This document shows, in pieces, positions 43,497 to 55,299 of a DNA stretch of 64,000 nt (the first letter of the stretch is position 1; every line of letters starts with the position of its first letter). Source of the DNA: Linum tenue (lineage: Eukaryota > Streptophyta > Magnoliopsida > Malpighiales > Linaceae); assembly GCA_946122785.1 (NCBI GenBank), contig CAMGYJ010000008.1:13541475-13605474 (forward strand). Reading direction: 5' to 3'. The notes beneath the pieces were generated by a model. That model was not told where the DNA came from. It did no database searches and saw nothing but the letters and a program-made list of their open reading frames with translations. A program made the position numbers and the translations under genes.

Positions 43497-44452
43497 TTTG
43501 ATCGAATTAATGCGCCACTGACTTCTAATCAAGACGACTGTGACTACGGTTCACACCTCTCCAAACTACGTTCGAACGAGGGTGTTTGAGTTTTTGAGGA
43601 ATCTACGTTACGACTACTCCTATGGAGATTCCTGTGGAGAGCTCCGCGACTACACTACGACTATGACTATGGAGATCCTTCCTAGAAGGAGAGCTCCGCG
43701 AAGGAGCTACAGAGAAAAATATAAGTTTGACAGAGTTGTTCTGTGTTGATTTTGGTTCTCCTTTCTCTCTCCTTGCTTCACTGCTTTTATTCGAGAAACT
43801 GCTTCGTAGCCTTCACGCTCGGTGGAACCGCTTCCTCAACTGCTCCGTTGTGAAATCCCACGTATCTCAACCGCTTCGCTCCTCAAACTGCTTCGCGTGA
43901 ACTTTACGTGAGTTGCTTTCATGATCCCGCGATGTCGTTTCCTTTCCCAAGCAGCTCCGCTTGATTCTACCCGCGACATCGTTTTAATATTAAACGACTC
44001 CGCTTCCAACCTTGCGGTGTCGTTTTCTTTCTCAACCAACTCCGTTTGTTTTTTTTCTTCCGCGACACTGTTTATTATTAAACACGGTCGTTTGCTAGTA
44101 TAGCGGTACCGTTGGGCTTCCTCGCGGTACCGTTTTAGCTCTGCGGTACCGCTTGTCTCCGTGCGGTACCGATTTTCCTCCTCCAACAAGGAATAATAAA
44201 AATATTAATTAATTATGAACAAAACTCCTTCTCCAACAAGAACCCGCACGCACGGCCCTTTTTATTATCGTTTCCAGTACCGCGGTACCGTTGAGCCTCC
44301 TTGCGGTACCGTTGTTTCGCGGTATCGTTTTAACTTCTTGCGATACCGCTCAACTCCAAACGACACCGTTTTTTACCAGCGGTATCGAATTAAATGCCGA
44401 GACTAATTAATGCGGCATTTAATTCATGCCAAATTAATTTTAGGTGTCAACA
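43464..44452 (-). mobile_element. LTR 12 (inverted), 3'-truncated
   Basis: On the minus strand it starts TGTTGACACC at 44452 and resembles LTR 6. It includes GATTAGAAGTCAGTGGCGC near 43530. It is cut at 43464 by the ORF junction. Confidence 0.75.
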
Positions 44453-44522
44453 AATGCCCCCCACAATTTGGTTTATAAGAATTATAAACCAAATTGTTGA
44501 CACAATATATACCACCTAAAAT
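44437..44522 (-). promoter_or_regulatory. Polypurine tract with conserved inverted repeat
   Basis: On the minus strand, ATTTTAGGTG (44522-44513) pairs with CACCTAAAAT of the LTR start. The inner stem ACAATTTGGTT/AACCAAATTGT and GTGGGGGGCATT are intact. Confidence 0.75.
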
Positions 44523-45155
44523 TTCATCAACATGGCTGGCCTTTCACTCGTGAAATTTTCTTGGCCACATTTAGCTAATCAAACCAGCAAGTAGCTAACA
44601 AATATTTACATCCTTGTCTTTACCAACGGTGATTTTTCTTCTTGCAATTGCAATGTTGTTTGGTCTGTAGTGTTGTTACACGACCATTTTTTTTTTTTGT
44701 TTTACATATATTCCGCCAGAGCTGCGTGGAACCAGCGGCAGAGCTGCAAAATTTTTTTTTTTTTTTTTATTATTCTCTTCTGCCAGAGCTGTTGCGGCAG
44801 AACTGGAAAAAAACAATTTATTCTTTTTTTTTTTAATCAGGGCTGTTAGGCGGCCCTCTTTCTATATTTATTAAATTTTTTTTTTTGCCCCGCCCCGAGC
44901 TGTTTGCGGCAGAACTGACTTTTTTTTTTTTTTTTTATATCAGAGCCCTCCATCAGCGCTGCAGCAATTTTTTTTCTCTTCAGGGCTGTTAGCGGGCAGC
45001 GTTGAGAACCTTTTATTTTATTTTATTTTTTTTTTCTCCACCAGCGCTGCCTCTATTAATTTTTTCTCATGGCTGTTAGAAACAGCGGCTCGGCAGCGCT
45101 GAGAACCCTTTAAATTTTTTTTCTTTTTTTTATATATTTCCGCCAGGGCTGTTGG
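44523..45155 (-). other. 3' non-coding region (inverted), 5' part missing
   Basis: On the minus strand, A runs alternate with CAGCGCTG, CAGCCCTG and CAGCTCTGGCGG. Several segments match 14000-14450. It joins the inverted ORF at about 45155. Confidence 0.7.
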
Positions 45156-46302
45156 GAAACTCTTGCGCCAAGTATGAGCGCCGAGACTTTTCATCAACAG
45201 GTACGTTGGTATTTTGCTTATCACGGACATGACTTTCGCACCTATCACAAAACAACGTTGCCCCTTTTAAAATTCCACGTGAGTTTGGAATTTGTTTGGC
45301 AATGGCCTTGCCCCCCAGACCACCACTCATGGATTTGTTCACAGCCAGCACTGGTGTGGCAACCCCATGTCGGGTTTGATCGAACTTGCCCCCCTCTCTA
45401 CTCAGTGGAGGTTTCGGGGACAATTTACATAGAGGATTCTGTTGATTCATGCCAACTTTGGTGGCATTGGATTTTTTCACGTGGCTACCACCCCCACACT
45501 GCATAGTTTTTGCTGCTATCCTTGTTTGAATTTTCCTAGAATAGGACAGATTTGGCAAACTTATTTGCCACTTGCGATGTTGTTTTTCCATCAACCGACC
45601 ATGCGGTGGGATCTCATGCCCCCCTAGCGGCTTAGATTGAACACCATTGCGATGTTGCTTAGACAACCCATCATACGTGAGCTTGCTATGCTCGACGCGA
45701 TTGTAACAAGGTTCTCGATCCTGGTTCTTGTTTTCAATCTTACTAGAAGTAAGTCGATACTGACTTCTTTGTAGTGGCTTCTGCAAGCCACTTCCAATTG
45801 GTGTGTCCTTTAGAACATTGTTGTTCACTGGAAAAGACACATTGGGATTCCTTGCTTCTGGCAACAATGTTGTAGCCATACTCGTCGATGGCGTTTGGTT
45901 GACCTTGGCTAGCCGATCAACCATCAAATCATCGCACGCAACAGACATGGTTTCAGATTTAAACACATCAAAATCACATGTGGCTCTATGTATTGACATA
46001 CTAAAATCAGAAACATAGTCATCCAACTTATCAAACCATCGATCTATGTTGTTTTCAAACTTATCCATTTTCTTTTCAAAATTATCAAATTGGAGATTTA
46101 CCTCTTGGTGAAACTCCTTCATGGATTGGTGAAACTCCTCCATGGATTGACGTACATACAGGATTTCATCATGTAGCCGCTCTTCCATCCCTTGCGTACG
46201 TCTATCTGCCCCGTTCGCTTGACCAACTTCGATGTCGGGCGCCTCCTCCTCCACAGGTACGTGTGGAAGATCACGATCTTGATTTCCTCGACGCGGAGCC
46301 GT
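45130..46302 (-). pseudogene. A-type Gag-derived ORF (inverted), 3'-truncated
   Basis: It opens at ACG (46302), 13 bases after a PBS. It contains the A-type N-terminus, coiled coil, FDVFKSE block, zinc-knuckle-like block and FCDRC pair, then breaks at about 45168 after KSRRSY. The last codons come from the 3' region. The Trp-rich tail is missing. Its second half (45169-45727) is an inverted copy of 46353-46911. Confidence 0.7.
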
Positions 46303-46911
46303 GTCAAACACACGTGTCCCACCAGGTGTGCCAAATTGTTTCCTCGGAAAAACCAAGGATCGAGAACCTTGTTACAATCGCGTCGAGCATAGCAAGCTCA
46401 CGTATGATGGGTTGTCTAAGCAACATCGCAATGGTGTTCAATCTAAGCCGCTAGGGGGGCATGAGATCCCACCGCATGGTCGGTTGATGGAAAAACAACA
46501 TCGCAAGTGGCAAATAAGTTTGCCAAATCTGTCCTATTCTAGGAAAATTCAAACAAGGATAGCAGCAAAAACTATGCAGTGTGGGGGTGGTAGCCACGTG
46601 AAAAAATCCAATGCCACCAAAGTTGGCATGAATCAACAGAATCCTCTATGTAAATTGTCCCCGAAACCTCCACTGAGTAGAGAGGGGGGCAAGTTCGATC
46701 AAACCCGACATGGGGTTGCCACACCAGTGCTGGCTGTGAACAAATCCATGAGTGGTGGTCTGGGGGGCAAGGCCATTGCCAAACAAATTCCAAACTCACG
46801 TGGAATTTTAAAAGGGGCAACGTTGTTTTGTGATAGGTGCGAAAGTCATGTCCGTGATAAGCAAAATACCAACGTACCTGTTGATGAAAAGTCTCGGCGC
46901 TCATACTCCCA
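45169..46911. repeat. Large inverted repeat, arms about 560 bp
   Basis: The plus strand from about 46353 to 46911 repeats 45169-45727 in reverse complement, identical where compared. The spacer of about 625 bp holds the 5' half of the A ORF and the PBS. Both arms are ORF sequence from the GREPCYN-like block to the KSRRSY block. Confidence 0.85.
46316..46353 (-). promoter_or_regulatory. Inverted PBS and 17-bp LTR end
   Basis: On the minus strand, TTGGTTTTTCCGAGGAAACA (LTR end) is followed by AAT and TGGCACACCTGGTGGGAC. Only this last bit of the LTR is left. Immediately beyond it the second arm of the palindrome starts. Confidence 0.7.
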
Positions 46912-47287
46912 ACAACATTGTGAGAGTGTACAACTGACAAAACCGGACCAGTCTGAGCAGGCAATGCGGCATGGTCGACTTGGCAAGACGAAGATGCCAA
47001 AAAATGTGAATGTCTTGCCAAGAGCGAAAAATACCGATGATTTTTCATGTCAACGATCAAAACTTATGGCTGAAGTAAAGCCAAGTCAAGCTTGTAGGAT
47101 CTCAAACAAGGATGTTCGAGATAGACGAGCTAAAAAGTTTCAATCCAGCACCGACTTCAAAACTTCTCGATCGCGTGTAAAGCCAGTTGTGAAGAGTAAT
47201 GGTGTTCACGGATGGCTTGTTTGGTTCGATCCATGGAGTTGGCAGTGGGTCTGGACCTTTGGCGTGATGGTTTATGCCAAAGTCTAG
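46354..47287 (+). pseudogene. A/B mosaic ORF, 5'-truncated
   Basis: The frame is in phase from the palindrome edge to the stop at 47287. Up to about 46912 it is A-type (LSYSRKIQTRIAAK). From about 46913 it is the B-like 3' part found at 13016-13390 (QQHCESVQLTKPDQSEQ). The tail WLVWFDPWSWQWVWTFG is present. The N-terminal half and a proper start are missing. Confidence 0.7.
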
Positions 47288-48055
47288 CTTGTTTTTTTTA
47301 TTTAGCTACAAAAAAATAATGTGGCTAAATTAAGCCACACAATATGTTAAAAAATATATATATATATAATACTAGTCATGCAGGCTGCAGCGCTGCCCGC
47401 TGCTTCCACAGCAGTGAAAAAAAAAAAAAAAAAAATTCAACTCTGCCGCTGCTTCCAAGCAGCTCTGGCGGAACAAACAGAAAATAAAAATAAAAATAAA
47501 AAATTTATTTTCAACGCTGCCGCTGCCTCCAACAGTTCTGGCGGAACAAATACAAAAAAAAAAAAATTCAGTCCTGCCGCTGTTGCAAACAGCTCTGGTG
47601 GAAATATTTAAAAAAAAAAAAAAAAATTCCAGTTCTGCCGCAACAGCCCTGGCAGAAAATAAAAAAATAAAAAAAATAAATAAAAAATTTTGGCGCTGCC
47701 CACTGTTTCCTCAGCCGTGAAGAAGAAAAAAAAAAATAGCAGCTCTGCTGCTGCCGCAACAGCCCTGGCGGAAATAGTAAAAAAAAAATAATAATAAATA
47801 AATAATTTGAGGCAGCGCTGGTGAAAAAAAAATTATGGCCGTTCTGGCCAAAGCTGGGCTGCGGCTGTAGTGGAATGTAACAGGGCTGACAAAAAAAAAA
47901 AAAAAATTTATAAAAAACACAAGATCAAGACAACGCTGCCGTGGGTGCAGCCTTGCAGTAGAATTGCATGCCACTTTTACTGTTTTTTGCCAAAATCACC
48001 TTTGGCAAAACGTGATTTGTGGATTGTCTTGGCAAAGTTGAATTAATTGTTATGA
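47288..48055 (+). other. 3' non-coding region of a B-like element
   Basis: A TGTGGCT/AGCCACA hairpin lies at about 47320. A runs with CAGCGCTG, CAGCTCTGGCGG, CAGCCCTG and GCTGCCGCTG cores follow. No gene is seen. Confidence 0.75.
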
Positions 48056-48143
48056 AATTTTAGGTGATATAAGTTGGATTAACAATTTGGTTCATAATTC
48101 TTATAAACCAAATTGTGGGGGGCATTTGTTGACACCTAAAATT
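48056..48143 (+). promoter_or_regulatory. Polypurine tract with conserved inverted repeat
   Basis: AATTTTAGGTG pairs with CACCTAAAATT. The middle element reads ATTAACA here instead of GTCAACA. The inner stem and PPT are intact. Confidence 0.7.
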
Positions 48144-49210
48144 AATTCGGCCGGAATTAAATGTCGCATTAATTAGTCTCGGCATTTAGTTCGATACCGT
48201 GGGTACAAAACGGTGTCGTTGGGAGTCGAGCAGTGTCGCGGAGAACTAAAACGGTACCGCAAGGAGGCTAAGCGGTACCGCGATACTAGAAACGGCACCG
48301 TTTACCGGAAAACAAGATGTGGGCCGCGCTTTTGGTATCGGTGTTGGAAAAGGAGTTTTATTATTATTATTATTATTATTCCTTGTGGGAAGGGGAGAAG
48401 CGGTACCGCATGGAGACAAGCGGCACCGCGGAGAGTTAAAACGGTACCGCAAGGAGGCTCAGCGGAACTGCGGCACTGGAAACGACACCGTTTACCAGGA
48501 GGTAAGATGTGGGCCGCGCGTTTGGTATTGGTGTTGGAAAAGGAGTTTTGATTATTATTATTATAATTAATTAATATTTTTATTCCTTGTTGGAAGGGGA
48601 AAATCGGTACCGCATGGAGACAAGCGGTATCGCGGAGAGTTAAAACGGTACCGCGGATTTAAAAACGGTGCCGCGAGAGCCTGGCAAGCGGTACCGATTA
48701 ATTAAAAATCATATCGGGCCAAAATTCACCCGGCCCAATGCGAGCGCCGACTGCGGCGCCTTCCATGGATTAATATTTTTTTTGGCTATATCGGCGGTGT
48801 CGTTTAATTCAAAACGGTACCGCGAGTAAGCCCAACGGTACCGCGGATTAGCAAACGACAGTGTTAAAAAAAGAAACAATGTCGCGGAATGGAAAACGAC
48901 ATTGTTTGTCGGCATCGATTAGTGAAAGGTGATGCCGCGGTATTGGTGAAACGACATCGTTGCATGGACAAGGGTGTAGGATTTGGCTCAATGTCGTTTC
49001 GCCAAGTTTCTGCAAACAAGAGCGGTTTCGATGGCACGTGATTTTTACGCAAAGCAGAAAGAGGAGATCAAGGCAGTTGAGACATGTGGGGTTTCAGGAC
49101 GGGGCAGTTGAAGAAGCAGTTCTACAGAGCGTGAAGACTACGAAGTTGGTTTTAGATAAAATCAACCCTGCAAGGAGAGAGAAGGGAGACAACAAAATCA
49201 ACACAGAACA
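48127..49210 (+). mobile_element. LTR 13, chimeric and 3'-truncated
   Basis: It starts TGTTGACACC. From about 48890 it changes to the large-element type (GAGCGGTTTCGATGGCACG, compare 37390-37430). At about 49211 it is joined to the interior of another LTR (CGTGCGTTTAATGGGG). PBS and module region are missing. Confidence 0.75.
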
Positions 49211-49585
49211 ACCGTGCGTTTAATGGGGTTGGAGGAGGAGTTTTGATTATTTGATTATTATTTTTTATTCCTTGGGAGAAGCGGCACCGCGGGGAGTTAA
49301 AACGGTACCGCAAGGAAGCTCAGCGGTACCGCGGTACTGGAAACGATACCGAAAATCAAAAGGGGGCCGCGCGGTTAGTAGGGTATTGGAAAAGGAGTTT
49401 TGTTTATAATTAATTATTGTTATTTTTATTCCTTGTTGGATGGGGAGAAGCGGTACCGCGGAGAGCTAAAACGGTGCCGCGGAATTAAAAACAGTACCGC
49501 AAGGAAGCTCAGCGGTACCGCGACACAGAAAACGACACCGCCGGAAAATAAGAACGTGCGTTTTGGTATTGGTGTTGGAAAAGGA

Positions 49586-49619
<34 letters not shown>

Positions 49620-50863
49620 GTTATTCCTTGTGGGAAGGGGAGAAGCGGTACCGCATGGAGACAAGCGGCACCGCGGAGAGTTAAAACAGTACCGCGGATT
49701 TAAAAACGGTGCCGCGAGAGCCTGGTAAGCGGTACCGATTAATTAAAAATCATATCGGGCAAGTGACCAAAATTCACCCGGCCCAATGCGAGCGCCGACT
49801 GCGGCGGTTCCATGGATTAATATTTTTTGGCTATATCGGCGGTGTCGTTTAATTCAAAACGGTACCGCGAGTAAGCTCAACGATACCGCGGATTAGCAAA
49901 CGACAGTGTTTAAATAAAAAAACAATGTCGCAAAAGAAAAAAACAAACGGAGCTGGTTGGGAAAGAAAATGACACCGCAAGGCTGGAAGCGGAGTCGTTT
50001 AATATTAAAACGGTGTCGCGGGTAGAATCAAGCGGAGCTGTTTGGGAAAGGAAACGACATCGCGGGATCATGAAACAATTCACGTAAAGTTCACGCGAAG
50101 CAGTTTGAGGAGCGAAAAGGTTGAGACACGCGGGATTTCACAACGGAGCAGTTGAGGAAGCGGTTCCACCGAGCGTGAAGACTACGAAGCAGTTTTTCGA
50201 ATAAAAGCAGTGGAGCAAGGAGAGAGAAGGGACAACCAAAAATCAACACAGAACAACTCTGTCAAAACTTTACCTTTTCTCTGTAACTCCTTCGCGGAGC
50301 TCTCCTTCCAGGAAGGATCTCCATAGTTGTAGTCTTAGTCGTAGTCGCGGAGCTCTCCACAGGAATCTCCATAGGAGTAGCGGTAGCGTAGATTCCTCAA
50401 AACTCAAACACCCTCGTTCGAACGTAGTTTGGAGAGGTGCGAACCGAATAACGGTTGTTTGATTAGAAGTCAAGGGTGTATCGATCAAATCAACGACGCC
50501 GACACCGGCGGCGGATATTTGACGATCTTCTTTGTTTTCTGTTCGATCGATCAAATCAACATCGCACGGCGGTGGATATTTGACGATCGTCATCGTTTTC
50601 AGAAGTCAGAGTTGCACCGATCAAATCAACGACGCCGACATTCGGTGGCGGATATTTGACGGTCACGTTGATTTCACCATTCAGAGGTGCATCGATCAAA
50701 TCAACACCGCCCGGTGGATATTTGACGATCGTCATCGATTTCAGCAAACAGCGGTGCGTCCGATCAAACGGCACCGCAAGAGTTTCCATCGCGAAACATC
50801 GAATCAACATCGCCGGGAACGAATTCGGCACCGGCGGTGGCATTTGGTTTTCTTGACGAAACA
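49211..50863 (+). mobile_element. LTR 14, 5'-truncated
   Basis: It matches 53685-55270 and 31842-33480 almost exactly, and ends with a B-type terminus ending ACGAAACA at 50863. It contains the GATTAGAAGTCAAGGGTG relic at about 50461 and several modules. Unlike LTR 9 it has no embedded tRNA complement, although the rest is the same. Confidence 0.8.
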
Positions 50864-50866
50864 TTT

Positions 50867-50884
50867 TGGCACGCCCAGTGGGAT
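50867..50884 (+). promoter_or_regulatory. Primer-binding site, tRNA-Arg(UCU)
   Basis: TGGCACGCCCAGTGGGAT lies three bases after the LTR end. Confidence 0.75.
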
Positions 50885-50904
50885 ACGTGTGTTTGAAGTG
50901 AAAT

Positions 50905-52320
50905 ATGGCTCTGCGGCATGGAAAACACAACGTTGATCTTCCACAAGAATCTGGGAAGGTGGAGCATGTGGTCGGCATTGAAGTTGACCGAGCAGAGGAG
51001 GCAGATAGACATATCAGTTGGATGAAGGAGTGGCCACAATCCATGTCGAGCATCGATGGGCATGTTGCACTCCTGTCTCTTCGTCGATCTGTAGAGGAGT
51101 ATTACCGGCAGGTAAATCTCTATTTTATCTCTTTAAATAAGCCTTGTGATTCTCTTGGAAGACATATGGATAAATTTTTTGAGATGATAGATGAACATGT
51201 ATCCGGTATTGCCAATAAGGATTCACTTAAACTTGTGGCTAAAACAGTGGCGTTAGGGGCTAGCAAATCTCATGTTGGTTCTCCTGTGAATACTATTGTT
51301 TTGAAGGACAGGAAAGTTAGAGCGGTCTTGCGAAAGCCGCAACAAAGAACAAAATTTAAACGTGTTCATAATAAGTTTCAGAAAATTAGGAAGAACAAGT
51401 GTGATATCTTGAAAGATGACAAATTTTACCACATTCTTCAATCTAAGCCGCTAGGGGGGCATGACATCCCAGCTCGTGGTAGATTGAAGAAGAAACAACA
51501 TCGTGGGTGGCAAAGAAGTTTGCCACACCCACCCTGCTCTAGGAAAAATCAGACAATGGTTTCCTCAAATACTCTTCGGTGTGGGGATGGTAACCACGTA
51601 GAAAAATCTAATGCCAACAAAGTTGGCGTGACTCAACAGGATCGTTCACGTAAATCATCCCCGAAGTTGTCATTGAGTGGACTGGGGGGCAAGTTCGGTC
51701 AAGCACGTCAGGGAGTTGCAACACCAGTGCTTATGAGGAACAAGTCTGCCATGAGTGGCGGATTGGGGGGCAAGTACCATGGCCAACAAACTCCAGTCTC
51801 ACGTAAGAGTTCAAAAGATGCAGAGTTGTTGTGTGATAGGTGCAAAGATCATGGTCGTGGTAAACAAAATACCAACACACGTGTTGATGGAGCTCGTAAG
51901 TCTCGGTGCTCAAAATCCCCACAACATTGTAAGAGGGTACAACTGACCAAACCGGACCAGTCTGAGCAGGCAATGCGGCATGGTCGACTTGGCAAGACGA
52001 AGATGCCAAAAAATGTCAATGTCTTGCCGAGAGCAAAGAACACTAGTGATTTTTCATGCTATCGACCGAAAGTGATGGCTGAGGTGAAGCCAAATCGAGC
52101 TCGTGGGATTTCGAACAAAGATGTTCGAGCTAGACGAGTTGAAAAGTTGAATTCCAACACCGACTTCAAACATTCTCAGTTGTGTGTGAAGCCACCTGTG
52201 ACGAGTCAGGGTGTTCACGGAGGGCTTGTTTGGTTTGATCCGTGGAGTTGGCAGTGGGTGTGTACTTTTGGCAGGATGGTTTATGCCAAAGCCAACCCTG
52301 TTTTGTTTGGCTACTATTAA
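50905..52320 (+). CDS. B-type Gag-derived protein (third copy)
   Basis: 471 residues from ATG, with the same regions and tail as at 38350 and with Pro in VATPV. Offset to the first copy is 17125 bp over ORF and 3' region. The intact frame in three copies suggests either recent amplification or selection for the protein; the sequence alone does not decide which. Confidence 0.75.
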   Translation: MALRHGKHNVDLPQESGKVEHVVGIEVDRAEEADRHISWMKEWPQSMSSIDGHVALLSLRRSVEEYYRQVNLYFISLNKPCDSLGRHMDKFFEMIDEHVSGIANKDSLKLVAKTVALGASKSHVGSPVNTIVLKDRKVRAVLRKPQQRTKFKRVHNKFQKIRKNKCDILKDDKFYHILQSKPLGGHDIPARGRLKKKQHRGWQRSLPHPPCSRKNQTMVSSNTLRCGDGNHVEKSNANKVGVTQQDRSRKSSPKLSLSGLGGKFGQARQGVATPVLMRNKSAMSGGLGGKYHGQQTPVSRKSSKDAELLCDRCKDHGRGKQNTNTRVDGARKSRCSKSPQHCKRVQLTKPDQSEQAMRHGRLGKTKMPKNVNVLPRAKNTSDFSCYRPKVMAEVKPNRARGISNKDVRARRVEKLNSNTDFKHSQLCVKPPVTSQGVHGGLVWFDPWSWQWVCTFGRMVYAKANPVLFGYY

Positions 52321-53413
52321 AATAAATATTGTGGCCAATTTAGACCACGTGATATATATATATATTAAAAGGTAAAAAAAATAATAATTAAATAGTTGTT
52401 CGCGGAGGTGTAAGGTCGAGCAGCGTTGATGGAGTTCTAAATTGCTCTGACCGCAATACAGCGTTGGTGTCAAATTTTGACCCATACAACATTGTTGTTT
52501 ACCGCGGCTTTGCAAGTTCAGGCCGCCAGCAACTGGGCAGGGCCGTAGCGTTGACCTAAATATATCACAGGTCAAGCATCACTGTCACCTACTGCAGTAA
52601 TGTTTAAGAAAAAAAAAGCAGGAAGAGCGGCCGAGCAACTTTGTGAAGCTTACCGCAACATTGCGGAAAAAGAAAAAAAAATTGCTTCTATGTGGCCGAG
52701 TAAATCTCTGTTTAGAACAAACAGCGCTGCAGAGCTGTTCTGTTCATGCACGACTTCTAAGGCAGAGTTGTGCGGCTGCAAGATTGAAAAAGAAAAAAAT
52801 TGTGCATGCAGCGCTGTTGCTAGCAGCTCTGATATAAAAAAAAAAGAGGGTGCTCAGCGCTGCCTACGTTGCTAGCAGCCATGAGAATGAAAAAAAAATT
52901 CTCTCTGCCGCTGTTTCCAAGCAGCTCTAGCGGAAAATAAAAAAAAATTAAATTAAATAAAAAGAGGGCCGCTAACAGCCCTGGTAAAAAAAAGGGGAAT
53001 CAGTGCTGCCGCAAACAGCTCTGGCGGAAATAAAATAAAAAAAAAACAAAATAGGAGGGCGGTCAAAACAGCGCTGCGAGAGAAAAGAAAAAAAAGGGAA
53101 TCAGCGCTGCGGCCAAACAGCTCTGGCGGGGCAGAAAAAAAAAATTTATTAATAATAAATTAAAAAAAAGGGCCGCCTAACAGCCCTGATATTTAAAAAA
53201 AAAATTTAATTAATAGAGGCAGCGCTGATGGAGAGTTCTAATATAAAAAAAAAATGCAGTGCTGGTGAAAAAAAAACTTATAAAAAAACAAAAGATCAAG
53301 ACATTGCTGCCGTGGGTGCAGCCTTGCAGTAGAATTGCATGCCACTTTCACTGGCTCTTGCCAAAATCACCTTTGGCAAAACGTGATTTGTGGATTTTCT
53401 TGGTAAAGTTGAT
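52321..53413 (+). other. 3' non-coding region of B element (third copy)
   Basis: Same content as 35196-36289 with small homopolymer changes. Confidence 0.75.
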
Positions 53414-53505
53414 TTAATTTTAGGTGGTATAAGTTGTAACAACAATTTGGTTCATAATTCTTATAAACCAAATTGTGGGGGGCATTTGTTGACACCTAAA
53501 ATTAA
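53414..53505 (+). promoter_or_regulatory. Polypurine tract with conserved inverted repeat
   Basis: Same as at 8863-8954, in front of LTR 15. Confidence 0.75.
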
Positions 53506-54055
53506 TTCGGCCGGAATTAAATGCCGTATTAATTAGTCTCGGCATTTAAGTCGATACCGCGGGTAAAAACGGTGTCGTAGGGAGTCGAGCGGTGTCGCGG
53601 GAAACAAAAAACGGTACCGCAAGTAAGCCCAGCGGTACCGCAACATTGGAAACGACACCGCTTGCCGAAAATAAAAAAGGGTCGTGCGTTTAATGGGGTT
53701 GGAGGAGGAGTTTTGATTATTTGATTATTATTTTTTATTCCTTGGGAGAAGCGGCACCGCGGGGAGTTAAAACGGTACCGCAAGGAAGCTCAGCGGTACC
53801 GCGGTACTGGAAACGATACCGAAAATCAAAAGGGGGCCGCGCGGTTAGTAGGGTATTGGAAAAGGAGTTTTGTTTATAATTAATTATTGTTATTTTTATT
53901 CCTTGTTGGATGGGGAGAAGCGGTACCGCGGAGAGCTAAAACGGTGCCGCGGAATTAAAAACAGTACCGCAAGGAAGCTCAGCGGTACCGCGACACAGAA
54001 AACGACACCGCCGGAAAATAAGAACGTGCGTTTTGGTATTGGTGTTGGAAAAGGA

Positions 54056-54089
<34 letters not shown>

Positions 54090-55274
54090 GTTATTCCTTG
54101 TGGGAAGGGGAGAAGCGGTACCGCATGGAGACAAGCGGCACCGCGGAGAGTTAAAACAGTACCGCGGATTTAAAAACGGTGCCGCGAGAGCCTGGTAAGC
54201 GGTACCGATTAATTAAAAATCATATCGGGCAAGTGACCAAAATTCACCCGGCCCAATGCGAGCGCCGACTGCGGCGGTTCCATGGATTAATATTTTTTGG
54301 CTATATCGGCGGTGTCGTTTAATTCAAAACGGTACCGCGAGTAAGCTCAACGATACCGCGGATTAGCAAACGACAGTGTTTAAATAAAAAAACAATGTCG
54401 CAAAAGAAAAAAACAAACGGAGCTGGTTGGGAAAGAAAATGACACCGCAAGGCTGGAAGCGGAGTCGTTTAATATTAAAACGGTGTCGCGGGTAGAATCA
54501 AGCGGAGCTGTTTGGGAAAGGAAACGACATCGCGGGATCATGAAACAATTCACGTAAAGTTCACGCGAAGCAGTTTGAGGAGCGAAAAGGTTGAGACACG
54601 CGGGATTTCACAACGGAGCAGTTGAGGAAGCGGTTCCACCGAGCGTGAAGACTACGAAGCAGTTTTTCGAATAAAAGCAGTGGAGCAAGGAGAGAGAAGG
54701 GACAACCAAAAATCAACACAGAACAACTCTGTCAAAACTTTACCTTTTCTCTGTAACTCCTTCGCGGAGCTCTCCTTCCAGGAAGGATCTCCATAGTTGT
54801 AGTCTTAGTCGTAGTCGCGGAGCTCTCCACAGGAATCTCCATAGGAGTAGCGGTAGCGTAGATTCCTCAAAACTCAAACACCCTCGTTCGAACGTAGTTT
54901 GGAGAGGTGCGAACCGAATAACGGTTGTTTGATTAGAAGTCAAGGGTGTATCGATCAAATCAACGACGCCGACACCGGCGGCGGATATTTGACGATCTTC
55001 TTTGTTTTCTGTTCGATCGATCAAATCAACATCGCACGGCGGTGGATATTTGACGATCGTCATCGTTTTCAGAAGTCAGAGTTGCACCGATCAAATCAAC
55101 GACGCCGACATTCGGTGGCGGATATTTGACGGTCACGTTGATTTCACCATTCAGAGGTGCATCGATCAAATCAACACCGCCCGGTGGATATTTGACGATC
55201 GTCATCGATTTCAGCAAACAGCGGTGCGTCCGATCAAACGGCACCGCAAGAGTTTCCATCGCGAAACATCGAAT
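53487..55274 (+). mobile_element. LTR 15, 3'-truncated
   Basis: It starts TGTTGACACC and is the most complete B-type LTR up to GAAACATCGAAT. The last about 90 bp, including terminus and PBS, are replaced by a short Gag-derived filler and a second LTR fragment. Confidence 0.8.
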
Positions 55275-55299
55275 CAAGGTGGAAAGCCCAATCGTGCTC
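55275..55299 (+). other. 25-nt filler copied from gag
   Basis: These 25 bases are identical to the reverse complement of 25451-25475 inside the large gag ORF (encoding about GGKPNRA). They share CAA with the LTR on the left and GCTC with the LTR on the right. So short matches exist at both joints. Confidence 0.75.
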
